From Lutibacter sp. (lineage in GTDB: Bacteria; Bacteroidota; Bacteroidia; Flavobacteriales; Flavobacteriaceae), in assembly GCA_030599055.1 (NCBI GenBank), contig JAUVOS010000048.1, positions 1 through 13,299 of the forward strand: a stretch of 13,299 nt of DNA. The letters are read 5' to 3'. Position 1 is the first letter of the stretch. Each line of letters begins with the position of its first letter. Positions 1 through 5,781 of the stretch are shown here, in pieces. Position numbers and translations under genes: made by a program. The notes beneath the pieces are model-generated. The model was not told the DNA's origin. It saw only the letters and a list, made by a program, of their open reading frames with translations, and made no database searches.

Positions 1-1
1 C

Positions 2-406
2 ATGAAAAGTAGTGTGGTTGCTATCGTTGACGTAGTCGCACCAACACATGCAGAGAATAATGCCTATTACAGTAAATTTACAAGTGACGAAAAATCACCT
101 TTAAATACCTGGCTAGTATTTGAAGCTATAGGCGTTATATTAGGCGCTTTTATTTCAGGAAGTTTAGCAGGAAGAATTAAATTGAAAGTACAACATTCTC
201 CAAAAATAACCAGCAGAAGAAGATTGTGGTTTGCACTAGGTGGTGGTATTTTATTTGGATTAGGAGCACAAATTGCCAGAGGTTGTACTAGCGGCGCCGC
301 ATTAAGTGGTATGGCAGTACTTTCTACAGGTGGTTTTATTACCATGATGGCAATATTTGGAACAGGCTATGTAGTAGCCTATTTCTTTAGAAAAAATTGG
401 ATATAA
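2..406 (+). CDS. YeeE/YedE-family membrane protein, C-terminal part (5' end probably outside the window)
   Basis: The visible 134 residues contain two clear hydrophobic segments (about 37-59 and 76-128, the latter long enough for two helices) and the Cys motif RGCTSG around C95, which matches the conserved cysteine motif of YeeE/YedE (DUF395) proteins. Members of this family import thiosulfate or related sulfur compounds through a membrane path lined by conserved cysteines (known for the Spirochaeta thermophila homologue). The ATG at position 2 lies at the window edge. The protein is shorter than usual and residues 1-36 look like an interhelical loop, so the true start is probably upstream and this ATG internal. 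The gene is followed by a second, complete YeeE-like gene. Paired half-size YeeE genes are common in Bacteroidota and may form a heteromer, which is an inference here. Family assignment is firm; the exact substrate is not. Confidence 0.8.
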   Translation: MKSSVVAIVDVVAPTHAENNAYYSKFTSDEKSPLNTWLVFEAIGVILGAFISGSLAGRIKLKVQHSPKITSRRRLWFALGGGILFGLGAQIARGCTSGAALSGMAVLSTGGFITMMAIFGTGYVVAYFFRKNWI

Positions 407-407
407 A

Positions 408-486
408 CAGTAGTAGAAAGTTAAAAGTGGAAAGTTGTGACTTTGAACTTTATAAACTTTATAACTTTAAGAACTTTAAAAACTTA
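408..486. repeat. Short-word AACTTT repeat array between the two YeeE genes
   Basis: The gap between the YeeE genes holds five near-regular copies of AACTTT/AACTTA beginning at 446, 455, 463, 472 and 481, preceded by two copies of the reverse complement AAAGTT at 417 and 431. Inverted copies can pair: AAAGT at 431-435 faces ACTTT at 440-444 across a TGTG loop. Short-word degenerate arrays of this kind occur in intergenic regions of Flavobacteriaceae. No coding potential is seen. Whether it affects transcription or message stability is unknown. Confidence 0.6.
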
Positions 487-491
487 AACAA

Positions 492-1082
492 ATGGGACCA
501 TTAATTCCAAACGGATTTATTCCAGAAGAATGGAATAGCATCGTTGCAATACTTATCGGATTAGCATTCGGCTTTATCCTTGAAGCTTCCGGTTTTTCAT
601 CATCGAGAAAATTAGCAGGTGTATTCTATGGCTATGACTTTGTGGTGTTAAAAGTATTTTTTACGGCGGCAGTTATTGCCGTTATCGGTATTTTATATTT
701 AGATTATTTAGGTTTTATTGACTTTAATAAACTATATATCCACCCAACCTATATTTGGGGCGCTATAATTGGTGGTGTTATTATGGGTATCGGTTTTGTA
801 GCAGGAGGATTTTGTCCTGGGACAAGTGTCTGTGCAGCTGCTATTGGGAAAATTGATGCTATGGTATATATAGTGGGAATTTTAATTGGCGTATTTATTT
901 TTTCGGAATTATTTACACTATTCGAACCAATCTATGATGGTTATTTCTTAGGGAATCTTACTTTAATGGATTCGCTAGGTGTATCACCTTACTGGTTTGT
1001 TTTCGTTTTTACAATTATTGCATTGATTGCTTTCTTTGTGGTAGATCTAATACGAAAAAGAGTTAAAAAAGTATTTTATTAA
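492..1082 (+). CDS. YeeE/YedE-family putative thiosulfate/sulfur transporter, second half-protein
   Basis: This complete 196-residue integral membrane protein has about five hydrophobic segments (roughly 17-33, 50-71, 87-106, 125-145, 166-186). Family hallmarks are GFSSSRK at 34-40 and the strongly conserved GGFCPGTSVC at 105-114, giving C108 and C114. In YeeE proteins such cysteines on the pore axis relay thiosulfate or persulfide-type sulfur across the inner membrane. The start at 492 gives a full N-terminus, and no alternative is needed. It lies 85 bp after the first YeeE gene and only 14 bp before a rhodanese gene, which supports cotranscription and a sulfur-uptake role. The family call is secure; thiosulfate as the substrate is inferred from the family. 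Confidence 0.88.
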   Translation: MGPLIPNGFIPEEWNSIVAILIGLAFGFILEASGFSSSRKLAGVFYGYDFVVLKVFFTAAVIAVIGILYLDYLGFIDFNKLYIHPTYIWGAIIGGVIMGIGFVAGGFCPGTSVCAAAIGKIDAMVYIVGILIGVFIFSELFTLFEPIYDGYFLGNLTLMDSLGVSPYWFVFVFTIIALIAFFVVDLIRKRVKKVFY

Positions 1083-1096
1083 TAAAAGAGTCAACA

Positions 1097-1756
1097 ATGA
1101 TTAATAGAAATTTAGCAAAAGTTTTATCATTTAGATATAAAATAATAGCCCTTGTACTTGTTTTATTAGCGGCGGGTTTAGTGTTGTTACCAAAATATGA
1201 AAAGCATGAAGGTATAAACCCTAAAGACTTGCTCAGTAACGCTATCAGTCCAGAACGATATATTTCAACGGACGAATTAGCAGATAAAATAGTAAATCAA
1301 GATCCTTCTTTTTTATTGATAGATGTTAGAGATGAAAAAAGTTTTAAAAAACATGCGCTTCCTGATGCAATTAATATCCCACTTGAAAAATTGTTGGATG
1401 AAGAATCTGAAGGCTATTTAAATCAAGATGAATATGATATTATTCTTTACTCTAATGATAATTTTTATGCAGATCAAGCGTGGATAATCTGTAATCGATT
1501 AGCATACAAAAACCACCGGGTACTAAAAGGTGGTGTCAATAAATGGTTTACAACCATCATCAATCCAAAAATACCAACTGAAAACATGCCTAAAGTAGCC
1601 TTTGATTTATACTCTTTTAGAAAAGCGGCAAGCATGTATTTTGGAGTTGCGTACCCCGAACAAGCACAAGCCACTCAAAACACGACGAAGAAAACAACAA
1701 AAAAACGTGTTACTCTCAAGAAAAAGAAAAAAATGGCTGCAGAAGGTGGTTGTTAG
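1097..1756 (+). CDS. Membrane-anchored rhodanese-like protein without catalytic Cys, with Lys-rich tail ending in GGC
   Basis: The 219-residue protein has a basic N-terminus, one hydrophobic helix (about 16-32) and a rhodanese-fold domain (about 52-155). The domain shows the LLIDVRDEKSF motif near 73-83, the ALPDAINIP segment at 87-95 and VLKGGVNKW at 142-150. At the active-site loop, where rhodaneses have Cys-x-x-x-x-x, the sequence is YSND, with S119 in the Cys position, so it probably cannot form a persulfide there. The C-terminal tail (198-219) has ten basic residues of 22 and ends Glu-Gly-Gly-Cys. That terminal Cys could carry or bind sulfur, which is an inference. Charge distribution favours a periplasmic C-terminal domain. 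It sits 14 bp after the YeeE gene, in the same apparent operon. The fold call is firm; the function is unknown. Confidence 0.82.
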   Translation: MINRNLAKVLSFRYKIIALVLVLLAAGLVLLPKYEKHEGINPKDLLSNAISPERYISTDELADKIVNQDPSFLLIDVRDEKSFKKHALPDAINIPLEKLLDEESEGYLNQDEYDIILYSNDNFYADQAWIICNRLAYKNHRVLKGGVNKWFTTIINPKIPTENMPKVAFDLYSFRKAASMYFGVAYPEQAQATQNTTKKTTKKRVTLKKKKKMAAEGGC

Positions 1757-1808
1757 AAATGAAAATAACGAGCATCAAATTACATTTTTGTAAGAAAACT
1801 TTTATCAC

Positions 1809-2342
1809 ATGAAGGAACTAGAAAAAACGCAACGACTCTCAATAGCATCAGTACTTGTAATCTTAGTAGTGCTTATTGGTTTAATATCCTATAAAAAACC
1901 TAAACATATTTACGATATTAATTCAAAGAATACCCTTGAAAAAGTAGTAAGTAAGGATTACTTTATAGGTCTTGATGAAATTGACAATCCAAATTATATC
2001 CTAATTGACATCAGAAATCAAAATGAATTTGATAAAGGTTCTTTAAAAAATGCAATAAATATTTATGCCCCGGAATTATTAAATAAAAGCAATTCTAAAG
2101 TTTTTAAGAAAATTAAAAAATCAAATAAAACAATTATCCTTTATGGAGCCAAACCCGATGAAACAATTGCTCCATTTATGTTGCTACATCAACTAGGTTA
2201 TGAAAATTGCAAGATTCTAACTGTCGAAATTAGTTATTTTGAAAATAAATTAATAACTAAAAATTGTCTTATTGAAAATTCTAAATTCGACATCAATGCT
2301 TTTATAAAAGAATCCGTAAAAAAAGCAAGTCTTAAACCTTAA
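1809..2342 (+). CDS. Second membrane-anchored rhodanese-like protein, catalytic Cys absent
   Basis: The 177-residue protein has one N-terminal hydrophobic helix (about 11-27) and a divergent rhodanese-fold domain. Recognisable parts are YILIDIRNQNEFDKG (63-77), LKNAINIYAPEL (79-90) and TIILYGAK (108-115). Glycine 113 stands where the catalytic Cys would be, so rhodanese activity is unlikely. Two other cysteines (C134, C153) lie outside that loop. It is shorter than the preceding protein and lacks the Lys-rich GGC tail. It begins 52 bp after the previous gene, consistent with one operon, and may be a diverged duplicate. Topology is ambiguous because positive charges flank the helix on both sides. 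It probably has a structural or binding role in the same sulfur system, which is inferred from context only. Confidence 0.72.
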   Translation: MKELEKTQRLSIASVLVILVVLIGLISYKKPKHIYDINSKNTLEKVVSKDYFIGLDEIDNPNYILIDIRNQNEFDKGSLKNAINIYAPELLNKSNSKVFKKIKKSNKTIILYGAKPDETIAPFMLLHQLGYENCKILTVEISYFENKLITKNCLIENSKFDINAFIKESVKKASLKP

Positions 2343-2560
2343 TGAAAAAAAAAGAATGAGAAAAAATATACAGCGTTTTATTTAAATTCATATACTTATC
2401 TAAACAAAACACGCTACGAAACCTTTTATTCCATTCAAAAACTTTCATCAGATGGAATTCTCAATCCAACGGTAATAACTTTGAACAAGAATTCATAAAT
2501 TACTGATTTTCAGCTCAAGGCATTGATCCTTATTTAGACTAATTCTAAATTTCATTTTGG
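2343..2560. other. Non-coding stretch between the YeeE-rhodanese operon and the next unit
   Basis: No open frame of useful length, no convincing terminator hairpin with a T-run and no RNA gene was seen here. Short frames containing residues such as FSAQGIDPYLD are interrupted by stops and could be decayed coding sequence, but nothing recognisable remains. The regulatory part of the gap begins just downstream, at 2561. Confidence 0.4.
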
Positions 2561-2574
2561 GTAACATTTGTTAC
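2561..2574. promoter_or_regulatory. Upstream operator palindrome, Crp/Fnr-like
   Basis: GTAACATTTGTTAC is a perfect dyad, with arms GTAACA and TGTTAC around TT. It has the same 14-bp layout as the dyad at 2592-2605; the two share GTRACATWTRTYAC. Their centres (2567.5 and 2598.5) are 31 bp apart, close to three helical turns, so one type of dimeric regulator could bind both on the same DNA face. The regulator itself is not in the window; the Crp/Fnr assignment is an inference from layout. Confidence 0.55.
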
Positions 2575-2591
2575 GTCATTTTAAAAGAAAC

Positions 2592-2605
2592 GTGACATAT
2601 ATCAC
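2592..2605. promoter_or_regulatory. Promoter-proximal operator palindrome, Crp/Fnr-like (about -41)
   Basis: GTGACATATATCAC has arms GTGA and TCAC separated by six bases, the half-site pattern and spacing recognised by many Crp/Fnr-family proteins. Its centre is about 41 bp upstream of the start expected from the -7 box at 2628-2635, the classical class II activator position. The promoter has no TTG near -33, which fits dependence on an activator. It would control the twin-rhodanese lipoprotein and porin genes. Confidence 0.6.
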
Positions 2606-2627
2606 TAGTAATCGCTACATAGCAATT

Positions 2628-2635
2628 TAATTTTG
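2628..2635 (+). promoter_or_regulatory. -7 promoter element for the rhodanese lipoprotein-porin unit
   Basis: TAATTTTG matches the Bacteroidota -7 consensus TAnnTTTG exactly. Transcription would start near 2639-2641, leaving a leader of about 50 nt before the ATG at 2691. No TTG lies at the expected -33 position. Confidence 0.6.
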
Positions 2636-2690
2636 CATAGAATTTCAAAAAAAAATAATTCATTAAACTAAGTATAAAACAATTTTAATT

Positions 2691-3728
2691 ATGAAAAAAT
2701 TTTCTTATTATTTTATTAGTCTATTTATAGTGACTTCTCTTTTGTTTGTCAGCTGTAAACAAAACAAAAAAACAAGCGACAAAGATGCTGCTACTGTTGA
2801 AAAAGTTGCCGTTGACGAGTTTAAATTATTGACAACTTATCTTGAAGCTAATGGAAACTTTATCAATAGCAAGACAGTTCCTGCAATGATTAAGACAAAA
2901 GAAGTTTTTGAGAACATGAACAATGAAAAATATAAAATCATTGATACACGAACAACTAAACTTTACAATGAAGGTCATATTATCAATGCGGTAAACGTAC
3001 CCATTAAAAATATGCTCAACTATTTTGAAGGTGACATTGACCCTGCTAGTTATGAAAAAATTGTCTTAGTATGTAAATCAGGGCAATCTGCAAGTTATGC
3101 AACAGGGATCATGAGACTTATGGGTTATGACAATGTATATGCCATGAAAAGTGGGATGAGTTCTTGGGACAAAAAATTTGCAAAAGACTATTGGTTAAAA
3201 AACATATCTAACGATTATGCTGACAAGTTAGAAATAGTAGCCAATGACAAACCGGCTAAAGGAAATCACCCTATTTTAAAAACAGGAAAAACAAAAGGGG
3301 AAGATATTTTAAGAGAACGTGCTCAAAATGCTTTAAATACTTCTTACAAATCATTATTAGTAAAAGCTCCTGCTTTATTTGAAAATCCAGCTAATTATTA
3401 TATTGTAAATTACTGGCCAGAAACAAAATACAATGCAGGGCATATTCCAAGTGCTATCCAATATACACCAAAGAATTCATTGAATACTAGCGTTGATTTA
3501 TACACTTTACCTACAGATAAAGAAATCGTAATCTACTGCTATACAGGGCAACATGCTGGTTTTGTAACAGCTTATTTGCACATGTTAGGATATAATGCCA
3601 AAGCATTATCTTATGGTGCCAACAGTTTTATGAATACCGAAATGAAAAATAAAGAAGGAGATTGGCACGCATTCTCAACTAAAAAGATTGCAAACTATAA
3701 AGTAGTTGTTCCAGAACTAGTTGAATAG
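2691..3728 (+). CDS. Lipoprotein with two rhodanese domains
   Basis: The 345-residue protein begins with a lipoprotein signal peptide (lipobox FVSC, lipidated C22) and a polar linker. Rhodanese domain 1 (about 62-165) has IIDTRTTKLY at 83-92, EGHIINAVNVP at 94-104 and the active-site loop CKSGQSAS at 128-135. Domain 2 (about 222-318) has AGHIPSAIQYTP at 249-260 and the loop CYTGQHAG at 283-290. Both loops keep the catalytic Cys (C128, C283), unlike the two rhodanese-like proteins upstream. Domain 2 has Asn-Tyr-Trp instead of the usual Asp-x-Arg before its second motif. Sulfurtransferases of this fold move sulfane sulfur from donors such as thiosulfate onto thiol acceptors. Residues after C22 are KQNKK, with no acidic surface-export motif, so it probably faces the periplasm from a lipid anchor. 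It has its own regulated promoter and precedes a porin by 87 bp. Confidence 0.87.
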   Translation: MKKFSYYFISLFIVTSLLFVSCKQNKKTSDKDAATVEKVAVDEFKLLTTYLEANGNFINSKTVPAMIKTKEVFENMNNEKYKIIDTRTTKLYNEGHIINAVNVPIKNMLNYFEGDIDPASYEKIVLVCKSGQSASYATGIMRLMGYDNVYAMKSGMSSWDKKFAKDYWLKNISNDYADKLEIVANDKPAKGNHPILKTGKTKGEDILRERAQNALNTSYKSLLVKAPALFENPANYYIVNYWPETKYNAGHIPSAIQYTPKNSLNTSVDLYTLPTDKEIVIYCYTGQHAGFVTAYLHMLGYNAKALSYGANSFMNTEMKNKEGDWHAFSTKKIANYKVVVPELVE

Positions 3729-3745
3729 TTTTAGATTAAATGAAT

Positions 3746-3776
3746 TGTCTATTATTTTACATAAAACAAATAGACA
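3746..3776 (+). other. Intercistronic hairpin between rhodanese lipoprotein and porin genes
   Basis: TGTCTATT at 3746-3753 is perfectly complementary to AATAGACA at 3769-3776, and an inner TTTT/AAAA pairing is possible across a small bulge. No T-run follows, so it is unlikely to be a full terminator. It could stabilise the upstream message or set the ratio of the two products (inference). Confidence 0.45.
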
Positions 3777-3815
3777 TTAACCTAATATTTTATATAAACG
3801 AATAAATAGATACAA

Positions 3816-5153
3816 ATGAAAATTAAACAATTAGTACTCACTTTCATCTTATTTGCAGTCGCAATTAATATGAATGCACAATTTAAAATTGATGCACAAT
3901 ACCGCATTAGAGGACAAGCTTTACATGGATATAAAAAACCTGTAGCTGAAGAAACCGACGCTGCTTATCATGTAGGTCAGCGCACCAGACTTAACTTACG
4001 TTACAACCATGAAAAATACAGCACTTTATTATCTATCCAAGACGTACGTACTTGGGGAGACGCTAACAATGTTAACGGAACAGGTGTTGAAGGAAAATCA
4101 TATAATAATATGGATATCTACGAAGCTTGGGTTAATTTTAAATTTACCAATAGTAATTTAAAATTAGGACGACAAGAAATGAAATATGACGACCAAAGAC
4201 ACATCTCTTGGAGAAACTGGTGGAATACAGGTATGACTTATGATGCTGCAACTTATACTTATGATAACAAAGAAACTGGTTTGCGTTTTGATTTAAGTGC
4301 TTCTTATAACAGTAAAAAGCAAGATTTAACAGGAAATGATTTCTCTGGTGGAACTGACTATTTTGGTGCTGTTAATCCAATACAAACACATAACTTTTTA
4401 TATGTAAAAAAGAATTTTGACAACAAAATGTATGTTTCATTATTGGCAATTACAGCCGGATATCAAAAAGAATCTGATCCATCAACGCTTTACATGACCA
4501 ATACTGAAGGGCTACATTTTAATTATAATGCTACCTCAAAAGCAACTGATGGAATCTTTGGTGTTGCTAACGCATTTTTACAAAATGGGACAGACATCAA
4601 TGGTAAAAAAATAAATGCTAATATGCTAACTGCAAAATTAGGATATAGAACCATGGAAAAGAAATTAGAAATTGCAGCTACTTTTGAAAGATTATCTGGT
4701 CATGATGCTAAAGAAACCGATGAAGATTACCTAGCTGAAACACATACTTATAATCATTTAAACGGTGCTCGTCACCCTTATTATGAAGGTTATATAGATT
4801 GGTTTGTTGTTCCTGCAAGCACAAAAGGTGGTGGATTAATGACTCTTGGTTTAAATGTTAATTATAAACTAAACGCTAAGGACATGGTTAAATTTGCTTT
4901 TAACAATGTGTCTCTTGCTACTAATGTAGCTAATAATGATGGTGGATATTATGATTCTGCATTAGCAAGCACAGTAGATTTCACGTATATCCGTAGTATA
5001 AATAAAGATATTAAATGGATGAATGGTTTCTCTTACGGTATGCCAACAGACGATTTTAATACCATGAAAGGTGTAACAGATGGAGGAAGCAACTACACTT
5101 TTTATACAATGATAACTTTTACTCCTAAGTTTTTTGATTCTTCTAAAAAATAA
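3816..5153 (+). CDS. Outer-membrane beta-barrel, alginate-export-like porin
   Basis: This 445-residue protein has a signal peptide cleaved after about A21 (NMNA before QFKID). The body is rich in alternating, aromatic-flanked strands and Asn/Asp/Gly turns. Motifs typical of the Bacteroidota alginate-export-like family are RTRLNLRY (56-63), QDVRTWG (75-81) and LGRQEMKYDDQR (117-128). It ends FDSSKK rather than in the usual terminal aromatic residue, which is slightly odd. Despite the family name, these barrels probably pass various small anions or organics. Here the porin shares a promoter region with a rhodanese lipoprotein, 87 bp upstream, and stands next to YeeE genes, so entry of a sulfur compound is a plausible role (inference). 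A strong terminator follows it. Confidence 0.8.
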   Translation: MKIKQLVLTFILFAVAINMNAQFKIDAQYRIRGQALHGYKKPVAEETDAAYHVGQRTRLNLRYNHEKYSTLLSIQDVRTWGDANNVNGTGVEGKSYNNMDIYEAWVNFKFTNSNLKLGRQEMKYDDQRHISWRNWWNTGMTYDAATYTYDNKETGLRFDLSASYNSKKQDLTGNDFSGGTDYFGAVNPIQTHNFLYVKKNFDNKMYVSLLAITAGYQKESDPSTLYMTNTEGLHFNYNATSKATDGIFGVANAFLQNGTDINGKKINANMLTAKLGYRTMEKKLEIAATFERLSGHDAKETDEDYLAETHTYNHLNGARHPYYEGYIDWFVVPASTKGGGLMTLGLNVNYKLNAKDMVKFAFNNVSLATNVANNDGGYYDSALASTVDFTYIRSINKDIKWMNGFSYGMPTDDFNTMKGVTDGGSNYTFYTMITFTPKFFDSSKK

Positions 5154-5179
5154 TTAAAATAGATTAGTTAATAATGATG

Positions 5180-5216
5180 CGTCCTTCTTTATCACGATAA
5201 AGAGGGACGTTTTTTT
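5180..5216 (+). terminator. Intrinsic terminator after the porin gene
   Basis: A 13-bp stem, CGTCC at 5180-5184 with GGACG at 5205-5209 extended inward to ATAAAG pairs with one T-G wobble, encloses a CACG tetraloop and is followed by seven T residues (5210-5216). It ends the lipoprotein-porin unit and separates it from the opposing thioredoxin-like gene. Confidence 0.9.
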
Positions 5217-5250
5217 GTTAGTATTATAAACACATGTATTGGTGAATACA

Positions 5251-5592
5251 CTAATCAAAAAGTAAAGAATAAGGTCGTATAATAGCATTTTCTATTTCTT
5301 CCATACTAAAATGCCTACTTTTACGAAGTGTTTCCTTTCCTGCAAAAAAAGTTAGAATGGTAGGTTCTACAAAAACAGAATACTTTCCTGCAATTTCTGG
5401 GCTTATTTCCCTATCTACATAAAAGAACCGCATCTTTGGAAATTTATTCTCAATCAAATTCATCACCTTGGGTGCTAAAGCCTCTCCCACATTACACGAA
5501 CTCGAATTAAAATAGACAAAAACAGCATCATTTTCTTGTATTGCAGTTTCAAACTCTTCTATTGTATTGAGATATCCAAAATCGTATGCCAT
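5251..5592 (-). CDS. Thioredoxin-fold protein with CxxG active site
   Basis: The 113-residue cytoplasmic protein has a thioredoxin fold: strand VFVYFNS (24-30), active-site region SSSCNVGEALAPKV (30-43), strand MRFFYVDRE (54-62) and cis-proline motif VEPT (75-78). No signal peptide is visible. The first active-site Cys is C33, but the fourth position is Gly 36, so the usual CxxC dithiol is CNVG. It therefore cannot do classical disulfide exchange with two thiols. It might act as a monothiol, a scaffold or a stress-related binding protein. It is divergent from trxB with 189 bp between them, a suggestive partnership, although without a second Cys it is not an obvious TrxB substrate. Fold call firm; role open. 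Confidence 0.85.
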   Translation of the reverse strand: MAYDFGYLNTIEEFETAIQENDAVFVYFNSSSCNVGEALAPKVMNLIENKFPKMRFFYVDREISPEIAGKYSVFVEPTILTFFAGKETLRKSRHFSMEEIENAIIRPYSLLFD

Positions 5593-5627
5593 TGTCGTTA
5601 AATTATAAAGTGAACTATTTTTATTGG

Positions 5628-5635
5628 CAAAACTA
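5628..5635 (-). promoter_or_regulatory. -7 promoter element for the thioredoxin-fold gene
   Basis: Read on the minus strand this is TAGTTTTG, an exact TAnnTTTG match. The start would fall near 5624, giving a leader of about 30 nt. No well-spaced -33 TTG was found. Confidence 0.5.
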
Positions 5636-5740
5636 CATAAATCGTCCGTTCAAAAGGGTACAAAAGTTACAAATAGATAAAATTTATAGTGGCATTTTTG
5701 CAAATAATTGAAAAAGTGAAAATAGTTGTATGAAATACAT

Positions 5741-5748
5741 TATTTTTG
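5741..5748 (+). promoter_or_regulatory. -7 promoter element for trxB
   Basis: TATTTTTG fits TAnnTTTG exactly and predicts a leader of about 30 nt before the trxB ATG at 5782. A TTG at 5726-5728 is closer than the usual -33 spacing, so only the -7 element is claimed. Confidence 0.5.
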
Positions 5749-5781
5749 CGTCAAATTACAAACAATTAAATATACAAAATT

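Noticed and set aside
1780..1793. TTACA-TTTT-TGTAA dyad upstream of the second rhodanese-like gene, superficially like the operator palindromes
   Set aside because: Does not match GTRACATWTRTYAC, is AT-rich and has no convincing -7 box at a proper distance; probably chance.
1602..1793. Small Lys-rich frame overlapping the end of the first rhodanese-like gene
   Set aside because: It overlaps the real gene in another frame and its composition follows from the Lys-rich tail codons.
2440..2566. Stop-interrupted frame including FSAQGIDPYLD, possibly a transposase or other gene remnant
   Set aside because: Only short pieces between stop codons, with no recognisable family motif; not enough to call a pseudogene.
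5657..5670. GTAC-AAAA-GTTAC upstream of trxB as a third operator copy
   Set aside because: The arms are unequal and the outer bases do not pair in the same layout as the two sites at 2561 and 2592.
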